From contig JAJFZO010000882.1 in the NCBI GenBank assembly GCA_021397835.1, forward strand, positions 1,488,001 through 1,552,000: a stretch of 64,000 nt of DNA. Reading direction: 5' to 3'. Source of the DNA: Moringa oleifera (Eukaryota; Streptophyta; Magnoliopsida; Brassicales; Moringaceae). Position 1 is the stretch's first letter. Each line of letters starts with the position of its first letter. Positions 40,704 to 51,545 of this stretch are shown here, piece after piece. The translations under genes were made by a program, and so were the position numbers. The notes beneath the pieces are model-generated. The model saw only the letters and a program-made list of their open reading frames with translations. It did no database searches and was not told the origin of the DNA.

Positions 40704-43537
40704 TTACAACATTTCTTGTGATTTTCTTACACAGCGACTCACTTTCCTCTTGAACTCGTCCCTCTTCTCCCTCCACTCTTTTGCGGCTTCAACATTTGCA
40801 GGAGATTCATCATTTGGGCTGGAAAGCATTGATATTATACTCAGTACAATGCTCTCAACCTGCATATTAGGTAACAGCATAAAATGATATTGAGTGGTAA
40901 AAGGCAAACATGCATATTGAGTGGTAGGATACAATACAAGGTACACAGGGGAAAACATCTAAACTTTACAGGATTCACCTTCCTCGTCCCTTACTCAAAT
41001 TGTCTTTTCGCAAGTAGGCACAAATTTTTTCAGCTCTTCCGCTATTCTTTTCTATTCAGAGCTTACACAACTCTTTTTTTTACCTGACAATAAACCTTCT
41101 CATGCATCTATCTGTTGTCTCTCCAACTCTTTTTATTGTTTTTTCACCAAAGTTTTATGTTACCCATGGACTCAAAAGACTCTGGACAGCATCTGCCCAT
41201 GTTTCTTGGTTACTGATAGAGATCACTGACAACTCACTTCCTTTATTTTTGATCAATAATGTTAGCAATGTCGATTGACACCGCCCCCAAACCATACTTG
41301 GATGTTTCAGCTAAATTCAAATAGCAATCAACCAAGCACAAAGTTTAACAATGATTCTAGGTCATCAACCACCTAAGAAAACTCTAATGCGACCTACTCC
41401 ATGGCTGGGACACATTTACCTCATCCCAATCAGCAAGGAGCAGTTCACCATGACATGGGGATGGGCACTTTTTTCCCCTTACTTGAAAGATGTTCTAATG
41501 GTAAAGAAATGGAAATGACTGAAATAAAACTAACAAAGATGAAGCTGATCATCGAGATAGCACAACTATCTTGCATAAATATTATAATGTAAAGTATGTG
41601 CAACTGACTTGCATGCATCCAACGGGCCAATGAAATTGTATAATACAATGTCAACCTCCCACCCTAACCAACTCAAGCAATCTCTGCAAAACTAGAGTTG
41701 TGCTAGGGTTTAGAATAACACCTCAATTTGAGCAAGGCTGGGCCCGTCGGAGCAAGTCTAGACAATTTAGTCTTGTACCGATCCCCAGTTCCTGCCATTA
41801 TAGTTGCCCACCACCATGATGCTGCCAATCAGAACCTCCATCAGATGGCAAAGCCGCATACTGTAATAATATGAATGTAAACATATTACAATATGTATGT
41901 TAATCTTTTCAGCATTAATCCTTTATCCCTCAGACATGCCCAAGTCACAATTGTAAATGACTATCTCCTTGGACAACACCTCATTACATGCCTTTCAACA
42001 GTTCGAAGTTACACACCGGAATCAGAAGAGAGTAAAAGTATTATACTGTACAAATAATGTTAATGGTAGATGACTAGCGAACAATACCACTGCAGCTAAG
42101 AGACGCAAGTTTACGGTAGAAACAAAAATAAGTCAACTTATCACTAGCTATTTGATATCAATGTCAACAAGTAAATCAAGTGAAAGCATCAAACCAAGGA
42201 AATATCACCACTATATTTCATGAAAAAATGGAATAAATTTTCCATAACACATAAAGCATGAGAAAAGGATCATAAGCATTGAACACAATACCGTATGGAC
42301 TGGACTCCAGCGCTCAGAAGCAAGCTCATAGCCACTTGGGTCATCACCAGGAGGATGAAGAATTGATATGCAAACCCTTCCATCAGAGTAAACTACAGTT
42401 CACACAACAATTGCAAGATATTTGTTCAATTCACCAAAGAAAGAAAAAATATATATACATATATATAGGATAAGTAATCACCATTCGGATGCCACATCTC
42501 TGAGGTAAACCTCACAGTTGGAGGACTGACTGGATAATTCTCTGGAAAGGTCATGATTGCACTGAAGAAGCCCCCTTCACTGCAAGGATAGAATTATGAA
42601 TGAATACAATTTCCAGAAAGAATTCAATGAAAAACCAAAATTAAGGGTAAGCACTACAATTAGCATAAATCATTATACACAAATGACATAATCTATTGAT
42701 CTTATGGGACAAGATATTGGTGATGGATCAAAGCTTATAATACTATTCAAAAACACAAAACAATCTCAATGATCAAAACTAACGAAATATTGATTGTCGA
42801 GCAAATAGTCAATAGTTAAACCTTGGAAAAAGTTAAACCAAAGACATAAAAGAATGAACAAACAAACAACTTCACAAGAAGCAATTAAACCAAAAAATAA
42901 AACTTTAAACATGATTAGCTATAACTGAAGACCTAAGCAGACAGAAAGATCGCAATGAACAAAACTAATCAAATAAATCAAACTAAAAAATCAGGGGCAT
43001 GTCATCAATAACCAATTCAAAACTTCATATTCAGCTGACCATAAAACAGAAACACATATCAGTCATCAAGTCCTTACCCCAAAAGAAGAAATAAATAAAC
43101 CAAAGATCAAACAATCATGATCTAAAACCTGAACTTTAAAGCTTGAAAACACAAATAAGAAGGCAATTAGTCAAGACACAAACTGACTCAATATATTCTG
43201 TTTTTTCAATAAAATCCAAAGCTTAAGCAAAAAATTACAGAATTTGATCACTTACTAGAGAGTATCAGGGGGTCCCATAATGGATACACTCCATTCAAAA
43301 ACGTTGTTCTCGTTTACCAACCCCGCAGAGAAGCCATCCACCGGCTTCTTGCAAAGATCTGTACGCAACCAATCAATTCATCAGTCAAATCAATAGTTCA
43401 TCAAAGTTCCAAAATCAAAACAACAAAAACAAAACCCTAGGAGAATTTGAATAACTGAAACAGAGATTAAAGACTGACTCCAGGAGATCACCTCTAAGTT
43501 GCTTCTGAAGAAGGAGGCTTGCTTGAGTTGTCGCCAT
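40704..43537 (-). CDS. UBC7: Ubiquitin-conjugating enzyme E2 (UBC7/13/14 type)
   Basis: E2 of the Ubc7/UBE2G class, which carries ubiquitin for ER-associated degradation and related E3s. Five exons: 43492-43537, 43256-43358, 42482-42579, 42292-42392 and 40704-40859, joining to 167 residues (Arabidopsis UBC7 about 166). Features seen: start [29 protein letters not shown] before the HPN motif (80-82), active-site Cys at about 90 in VCISILHPP, and the class-specific acidic insertion [11 protein letters not shown] right after it. The C-terminus is [11 protein letters not shown]. The fourth intron (40860-42291) is long, about 1.4 kb, and shows no nested gene. UBC7, 13 and 14 cannot be separated here. 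Confidence 0.96.
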
Positions 43538-43599
43538 TGAAGAGAAACAGAGAGATAGACACCACAGTAGAAGGGAGGGAAAATCAGAGAACACTATGC

Positions 43600-46280
43600 A
43601 TTACAATAATTCATAACGAAGAATACGCCATTCGTGCTTTTATAGACAGCCACCACTCTCTCCTTCATATGCTTTTTCTCTCTCTTTTTTTTTAATTAAA
43701 AAAAGCATTTTGTCTTTTTCATTTTTTAATGAGGCCACGTAGGATTCAACAAAAGAGGAAAATAAGAAGAGAGAGAGAACTTTAATATTTTCCTTTTTAA
43801 AAATTTTGTATTTCCTTTTTGAATTTATTTATTAAACTTTCAGATAGAAACTAAAAAGGTTTAGGTAGTTTGGCGGTTTATTGGTTGTCCTTTTTTTTTA
43901 ATTTAGTAAATAATTTCTGTTAAATTTTCATAATTTAGGTTTTCTTTCTATGAAGAATTCATTGTTTTTGTCAATTGTTTTAGAGCAAATATATGAAAAT
44001 TTTTAAATTACATTTATTTTTAATTTAAATTTTGATATATCAATTAAATTAATTATATATTTAAAATTTTAGTTAATATAATTCAGATCATTGAATTAAA
44101 TTATCAAAAAAAATAATTTAAATAAATTTTATGATTAATTTCAATTTTTTCTTCGAATTTTAATGATTCTCAACTTACAATCTTATTTTTATGAACTTTA
44201 AAATTTTAATATAAATTATAAAATACTTTTAGTTTCCAAAAATTTTAAAATTTTTAATCGTAAATTAATTTTTTTAATTTATTAAAAATTTTAAATCAAA
44301 ATTTACTGTATGAGATTCAATATTTTAACTTTTAAATTTATAAATAGAATCTAAAATGAATCAAATTAAAATATCAAAACATAATTAATGTATAACTGAA
44401 AACTTCTTTATATTTACGCTAAATCATAATATTATATACATCTTTTGATATTTATAATTTTTAAAATAATTTAATTTTATCATATATTATATTAATATAA
44501 AAATTAAATAAATTTGGTCTTACAACAAATTTTAAAAATTTAACACAAATTTTGACTTATGTTTTTTATATATACAAGTAAATATTAAAACTATCATTGC
44601 AAAAAATATATATATTAAAATATATATTTTTAAAAATTTATATAGATAATTTTAAAAATTAAATTTATTAAAAAATAGATAATAAATTAAAAATTATTCA
44701 AATTTAAGATATGAAATTAGAGATTAATTTATTTGAGTTATTTTTGAAGTTTTTTAACAATAAAGGTATCTTTGATTTTTTATACATATTTGAGTTAAAA
44801 TTTAATTTAAATCAAACTTGTAGCTTAGAGTTTGATTTTTTATATTTTAAATATGAAAATTTGATTGATAATATCAATTAAATAATTTTTATATAATTTT
44901 TATTTTTAAATTTTATCATTGTTTAATTTTATAATTTTTAATAATAAACTTATTTTTAAATAAAACCTACTTGTTTATTATTGTTTCTCTCACTCTTCCC
45001 CGTTGAATTTTTGTGTCCTTTATATATAGAGAGAGGAGGATCTTAAATGTGTACCACCTAAAGAGCAAAGTTAAGAAAAGGAAAAGCTATGCCAATGCTT
45101 TGAGGATTGGATTTATGGACTTTTTTTTTTTTTTTTTGCATGAGATAAAGATTCTCAATAAGAAATTGAGCACTTTAATTGATGGGTCCAATTCACAAAC
45201 GTCTTTTTATCTTTTATTTTTTAAAAAAATAGGAACCCATTTGAAATCTAGGGTTCATCTTTATTCCTTGTATAGATTCACTTGGATTTGCCAATTTCAC
45301 ATGGGTATAGGACTCTTCTAATTAGTAGAATTAATTCCCCTTTATGGTATTGGTTTATGAGAGGGGAAAACCAACTGGTAATTGAGATTTGAATTTGAAT
45401 CTTCTTATGGTCAAATGGGGGAATTCTTGAAGTGTGTTTTATGAGTGGGAAATGGTCTAATTTGTGGATTCTAATGATACCCAAATGGGTTAAACTTTAC
45501 TTGAAGAACATCATCATCATAATGATTTTTGCTTGAAGCTACTTCTAGCTTGCGGGTGAAGATTTGTCATTGGATTTGCATTGATTAGGATCAAGGAAAA
45601 GAATAAATAATATGTAAGCAATGGGTAAGAATTATAACTATTTTTTTTAACACTTGTAGAAAATTCATAAGAGAAAATGATTGTTTATTTAATAAATTAT
45701 TTATAAAATTTTAAGATATCCAAATCAAAAGATTATTATGTTGACCCAAGAGATTTCTTTTATTTATGAATCACATATTTTTGGAATGTATATCTAATTT
45801 AAGATTTATTTTGAAAATTTATCACAAGACACTAATATTTTAAATTAAGATTAAATTATATTTTTAATTTAAATTGTATTAAAAAATTTAAAAATTATAA
45901 AATTAATTATTAAAATTATTACATTTTTTTATATTAAAATTTTAAATTTTGTTATAAAAATAACTCAGCATAATGAAACTCTCTTGAAATTACGTAAATT
46001 TAATTAGATAAGCAAAGTCGGTTACTTATTTATGGGTGATTAACAAAAATATCAAGACATGAAATTTTTGGATCATCTCAATTTATATAAAGTTGACAGG
46101 ATGCTAAATTTACAAGCTTCCAACCAAAGCAAGAGATAGCAAAATAGTAAAATACCACATTGAATGGTTTATAACACTATGTGCCATTAAGCAAATAGAA
46201 CAATTTCAATGGACAAAAGCAATGGCAATAGGGAATTTTCTGTGAATTTTTGACTTTCTTGTATTTTGTACTGTACCCAC
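43600..46280. other. E2 promoter, then AT-rich intergenic DNA
   Basis: About 43540-43740 is the E2 leader and promoter side with CT-rich runs. The part at 43990-44360 resembles the dispersed AT-rich repeat. The frame 45013-45321 contains poly-F from a T-run and has no family resemblance. No RNA gene was recognised. Confidence 0.4.
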
Positions 46281-46289
46281 TCAAATTGA

Positions 46290-46560
46290 GGGAAAATGGT
46301 CGGAAAATCTTCCATTTTGTTGGGTAATTGTACATTGAAATTGGGATTCAATTGAGGTGTAATGACCCAAAAGAAAAGAAAATGAAGGAAAATGGTGTCA
46401 GAATTTTTCCTTTTTGTTGGCTAAATTTAGATTGAAATTAGGATTCAACAGAGGTGCGATGACCCAAGAGAAAAGAAAGCGAAGGAAGATGACGTGATGA
46501 TTTTCCTTTTTGCTGGGTAATTTTAGTCTGAAATTGGGATTCAACAGAGTTGAAAACCCG
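46290..46560. repeat. ~97-bp tandem repeat
   Basis: Units begin at 46315, 46412 and 46508 (spacings 97 and 96). Each starts TTTTGYTGG, passes through a TGAAATTRGGATTCAA segment and, in the first two units, reaches GACCCAARAGAAAAGAAA. The third is cut short, and a partial unit precedes the first. It lies about 200 bp from tRNA-Pro. No coding potential. Confidence 0.8.
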
Positions 46561-46750
46561 GAGAAAATAAATGGATTTTACTGTTAACTGAATGGGCCCA
46601 GGAATTGGGCTAAGGCCGACAAAATTAAAAGTGAAAATGTCCGTGAAGAGAATGGGCCTACTCTATAGGGCTATGAGCCAATTACTGTGATGAATGGCCT
46701 TCAGGGGCCCACAAATTGGAGAGGTTAAAATTGACAAAAACTGATAACAT

Positions 46751-46822
46751 GGGGCATTCCGAGAATTGAACTCGGGACCTCTCGCACCCTAAGCGAGAAT
46801 CATACCACTAGACCAAATGCCC
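46751..46822 (-). tRNA. tRNA-Pro (AGG)
   Basis: A minus-strand cloverleaf. Acceptor GGGCATT pairs AATGCCC with discriminator C. The anticodon stem CTCGC/GCGAG frames loop TTAGGGT with anticodon AGG. The D arm has TGGTCTAGTGGTA (box A) and the T arm GAGTTCAATTCTC (box B). No intron. A T-run follows on the minus strand near 46735-46740. Cytosolic type. Confidence 0.96.
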
Positions 46823-47009
46823 TTTTGTTTAAACGGTTCCTAATTTATTTTAATTTTTTCATTGTTATATAGACCCCTTAAGTGACCTCCACATTTTCTT
46901 GTAACTTAATTTATTATAAAATTATACCCTAAAAAGGTAAAAATAAATCATGAGATAAAAGAATGACGCTTACTAAAAATGTTACAAGAAAAATATGAAT
47001 TTTTTTTAA

Positions 47010-47470
47010 TTATATCCATATTTAATTTAAGCCTTGATGTATTAATTAGATCAATTGTATATCTAATCTTTCAATTTAATTTAATTTGAACTTTGTTTTA
47101 AATAATTTTAAAATAAAATAAAAATCATTTTATTGTTAAAATACTTAAAAAATAATTCAAGTAAATTGAAGATATTTATTTATTAAATTTAAATAATTTT
47201 TAACTAATGAATTTTTTTTTACAAAAAATTTTAATTTTTTGTAGCGTAAATGTTTAATAATGTATTTTTAATATTCAAAAAATTAATAAATTTTTTATAA
47301 TAACAGTTTGGATATTTATTTACATCTCCAAAATAATTTTAAATTAAAATTCATTGTATAATACTTTTCAATTTGAATCTCTTAAATTTTTTAATTTTAA
47401 ACAAAATGTAAATTAAATTAAATTAAATATATAAAATTATAATTATATAAAAAATATATATAATTTAAAG
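47010..47470. repeat. Dispersed AT-rich repeat copy
   Basis: Clear similarity to 59330-59770. Both contain 'ttttttataatRacaRtttgRatattt' followed by 'tttacatctc', and a downstream start of 'aaattaaattaaat'. About 450 bp, non-coding. Terminal repeats are uncertain. Confidence 0.5.
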
Positions 47471-47479
47471 TTTTTTTAA

Positions 47480-48700
47480 TAAATATTTGATTTTATATTT
47501 TATCAAAAGTTTGTCTGGTAAAGGAACATAGTTATTAAAGTAACCATAAAATGATGTCTAGTTTACAAAATCTTGAATAATTCTCAATAATAAATTAAAA
47601 TCAAAACTGTAGATTTCCCCACAAGAAAATAACAAATTAAGAATTTTTAAAGACAAATTAAGATTTGGTAAGCGGCTAATATTATGCAGATTAGAACAGA
47701 ATGATATCTTTAAATGGTAAAATTAGGGACAAAAGAGAGAGCAGCAAGAGGAAGTGGCTTCTAAAAATCCTTATAAATTTTATTTTTTTTTAATTTTATA
47801 TAAATAAATTATAATATTTTTTAAAAAAAAAATTTCACCATCATAATTTAAAAAAATAATAATAATGGCTGGATCACAAGCAGAACAGGAAGTCCAAAGT
47901 GGACAAACAGAATGTAAAGTGATCATAAGAGGCTAATAAATCCAACCAAAGATACATTAATTGATCTTATCAATGTCAGTTTTTTTTGTCTGATTACAAA
48001 GTCAATGAAAAGCACATGCATGCAGCATCATTGCCTCTCAATCATGTCTTCTCTTCTCTCATTCATGACCATTTTTACAGGCTCTAAATGCCTCTTCCAC
48101 ACCGCTCTAAAGTTAATTAAAGCTCACAAATCATCTCTTTGTCTAAATTTATGCTGAATTTTTTTATTAAATTAAAATATGTTATATTTTTTTAAAAAAT
48201 TAATATAAAATTATAATTTCAATTAAAATATTAAAACATAAAATATTACAAGAAAAATATCATTTTTACTAATCACTATAGAAGTCAGTCAGAGTCAGCA
48301 AGTAAATCTTATCGTGCTAATACATAATTATGATCATTTTGACGAATTCCATCACATGATTCGGGCAAACCCTAAGATCTTATTCCGACAAAGCTATTTT
48401 GACAAAACTTTAGGGTTGGCCGGTAGAACGACAAATATGTAGAGTTAATGTCTTAATGACAATTAACTGGCTCGGTTTAATTAATTATGCCATGATCAAA
48501 CCCAACAGTTAAATTAATCTCTTGAATATGGGCATGACATAGGATTCCCAGACAGATAAGACTGTGAAAGCTGAGTACTTTTCTTTTCAAGTTCAAAGAA
48601 ACCATGATTAACCCAATAAATTATGTCATTATAAAAGGTTAACCAGTTTCTCTTCAAGAACCCTAAATCATGAACAGGATCACGTACTGATCATCATCTC
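47480..48700. other. Intergenic DNA upstream of the CLE gene
   Basis: AT-rich spacer. From about 48290 the composition is more balanced and probably contains the CLE promoter and leader. No TATA box could be chosen with confidence. Confidence 0.4.
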
Positions 48701-48701
48701 C

Positions 48702-49397
48702 ATGCACAGCAAGGTTATGGTAGTGATGAAGAGAAAGCAGCAGACCATCGCTCTAGCCTGCGTCTTCTTCTTCTTCTTCGCGATCTTCTTCCTGGTAGCT
48801 TCTCTCCGTTGGTACGCCATGGCAGAAGGAGTTGAAGAGAGAAAATCTTGTAATCTTTCTCTTTGATGTGAGTGAAATAATTAGCAAGTAATGCTAATCT
48901 TCTTCTCTTCTGATCGACGCTGTTGTTTTCACAGGTGATGTCAAGCTCGACCATGGAGGACTGCCCAGATCAAGATCAACATCCAGAACCCTGTTAGCTA
49001 ATTGGCTTGCTCAGGTAATCAACAATATGTTCTTCTATTTTCTGACCTTACAATTAATATACACAATAATACTAATTAAGAGTATATAATTTTTTATTGA
49101 TAATTTCAGCCATCGAGTTTAATATTTATATTGACTGTTCTTTATAAAACATCATTTTTATCCACGATAGCTAATATAACAGGCATTTAAAGTATACTAT
49201 TTTTTAATTTTAATTTTAATTTCTTAATATCAGTGTTAAGAAAATAATAATAAAATAAATGACTTAATTAAATTGATTTTAATTTGTTTTTGATGAAAAA
49301 TAAAAAGAAGAAATATGGGAGGCAGGAGAAGCTGAACGTTCGTAAGGTACCATCAGGACCAAATCCCATTGGGAACAAGCATCCACCAAAGCCATGA
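48702..49397 (+). CDS. CLE peptide hormone precursor (CLE46-like, TDIF-like core)
   Basis: Secreted signalling peptide precursor of the CLAVATA3/ESR family, perceived by leucine-rich-repeat receptor kinases. Three exons: 48702-48849, 48935-49014 and 49326-49397. Phases match at each GT-AG border and give 99 residues. The N-terminus has basic residues (10-14) followed by a hydrophobic stretch (about 16-35, with five consecutive Phe), fitting a signal peptide or anchor. A basic variable region with GGLPRSRSTSRT follows. The CLE dodecapeptide is RKVPSGPNPIGN (82-93), with the tail KHPPKP. Gly6 and Pro4/7/9 of the motif are present. Exon 3 could instead begin earlier (near 49308), adding up to six residues in the same frame. 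Three-exon structure is known for CLV3 and CLE40. CLE46 orthology is suggested by the neighbouring UXS and E2 genes, from memory of the Arabidopsis map. Confidence 0.82.
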
Positions 49398-49629
49398 AGG
49401 AAAGAGGTCAACCTTGCCAAAGAGACTGGCCCCCGTGAATGTTAATTTTGATGAGAATACTGAAGTTAATCAAATTATTATTATTATTTTAGAAATATGT
49501 TGTCTCTTTAAATTTCCATATGATATAAATATACATTTTTCTTTTCAGTTCATATTGAATTTGTGAATTTTTACTGGTTTCAATTATGTTAATTTTTTTA
49601 AAAAAATTATAATAAATATTAATTTAATA

Positions 49630-50066
49630 AAATTAATAATTAATATTATTTATTTATTTAGTTTATATTATCATTTAAAAATATAAATATATCTTCTAAA
49701 TTATATATTAAAAACTCAAATTTGTAAAAAAATTATACGTGGTAAAATTTATTAATTTTTAATTAATTTTGAAGATATTGTTCTTTGTTGTAAATTAGAG
49801 TATTAACTAAATAATTTTCAATGGATTTGATTAATTTGGGTATTAATTTAATAAATTAATAATTTATTTATTTATTATTATAAATTATAAAATATATATC
49901 TAAAATTTCATATTAAAAAACTTTGCACAAGCTCAAACCAGAAAAAAAATTATACGCAATAAAATTTGTTAATTTTTAATTAATTTTGAAGATATTGCTC
50001 TATGCTGCAAATTAGAGTATTAAGCAATTTATTTTCGGTGGACTTGATTAATTTGGGTATATGCTT
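49630..50066. repeat. Direct tandem duplication, period ~217 bp
   Basis: Two adjacent copies. For example AATTATACG occurs at 49731 and 49948, each followed by the same TTAATTTTTAATTAATTTTG and 'gaagatattg' sequence and ending near 'ttgattaatttgggta'. AT-rich and non-coding, downstream of the CLE gene. The rest of 49400-51240 is AT-rich with nothing recognised. Confidence 0.8.
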
Positions 50067-51270
50067 TCATATATCGTGAAATATATTTTCTAATTTGGCA
50101 GGATAAGAATTAGTAGTTATAATTATCGTGAAATATATTTAATATTTAATACTTTTTAGTTAAAAAATGTTAATTATAATATAGTATTTTGTCTATGAGG
50201 TATTATAAAATTTAAAAATTAGAAAATTTTAACTTTAAATCAATTTGTTCTTATTTAATTTGCACAATTTGGAGAATTTTTAAGTTATGTGAAAAATCAA
50301 TATTTGATCAAAGTCATTGGCAACTTAATTAATTTTTATGACATTAAAGAAATTAATGTGATTTTTCAACAATGTAAAATCTATAAAGTTGTTTATATAT
50401 CTTTAATTTATTTTTAATAATATAATAAATAAAAAATTTAAATTAATTTTTAAAAATTAAATAATACATTCAATTTTTAATTTGGTTTAAATTAAATATT
50501 AATAAAAAATTAAAAATATTTTTGTTGTGAAAATATTCAATGATTGAAGTAATTTTCCACTAAAAAATGTACATATATATATATATTCAAGATTTTAACA
50601 ATGTAAATTTTTTTAAAATATACATTTTTCATATTATTTTTATGATTATTTAAATATTTTTTATATTTGTAAATTTAAATTTATCCTATATTATTTTAAT
50701 TTAAATAATCTTTTTAAAATATTAATTGATGACATCACGATATAAGTTAAATCAAATTAAAATATTACATATAATTAATTTAACTAATTTTTTAAATATA
50801 AAATAAAAATAGGTATAATTTTAATTTTTTTTATATCTAATTGAATAATAATAAAAATAATTTATCTTTTCTATTTTGCTCTATATCCACCAAATAGAGA
50901 GTGAATTGCAATGTTTGTATGATAATATCACCAATTACATGGACAAAGCGTTGCAATTTGTTTTTATAAACTGTTTTCCTTTATTTTCATTTCATTTTTA
51001 TATATTTAATTTTCCCAAAATTGAATCAAACAAATATACTCTCTCTATAATAAATAATTTATATAAATATAAATAAGAAAAAAATACAGAAAAGGATAAC
51101 AATAAATCACCCTAAGACACATCACGAAAAATTAAATAAAATAAGAGTGAATTAACACCAAAATCTAAATTTTATAATAAAAATTAAATGCATTAATAGG
51201 TATTTATAATTGTTGTTTTATTTAATTATACAAAGGAAAATTTATTCTTTGGTTGGTAACTGAAGCTAAG

Positions 51271-51406
51271 GAACTTCTGGAACCAACCAGAAACTGGAAA
51301 TTAGAAACTTCCCTCACGCTCGCAAAAATGGGAAGGCAACATCCCACGATGTCTTATGAACAATTGAATCCAACGGCTCAGATTCAATCACATGAACCTT
51401 CTGGAA
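51271..51406 (+). promoter_or_regulatory. Heat-shock element cluster of the HSC70 gene
   Basis: A three-unit match GAAnnTTCnnGAA at 51394-51406 (GAACCTTCTGGAA), a two-unit GAAACTTC at 51304-51311 and a TTCTGGAA at 51275-51282. These are binding sites for heat-shock factors. They lie 140-275 bp upstream of the HSC70 start codon, so heat induction of this gene is likely. Confidence 0.75.
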
Positions 51407-51545
51407 CCAAAGGGAGGAGGGAAGCTAGATAAATGCCCCTCCACTTTCTTTCACTCTGCGTATCCGTGAGGAAGAGGAAAGAGGAAGTTCTTTGAGAGTT
51501 TTAGTCTGTGGATTTGTTGTGTGAATAGGAAAGCAAGTGGCATCA

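Noticed and set aside
40860..42291. Possible nested gene in the long fourth E2 intron
   Set aside because: Only frames under 70 codons without family resemblance, and no tRNA or other RNA signature seen.
45013..45321. 102-codon frame with poly-Phe
   Set aside because: Depends on a T-run; no family resemblance and AT-rich surroundings.
51537..51545. Earlier GTG start for HSC70
   Set aside because: The ATG at 51546 gives the conserved start [13 protein letters not shown]; the GTG is not needed.
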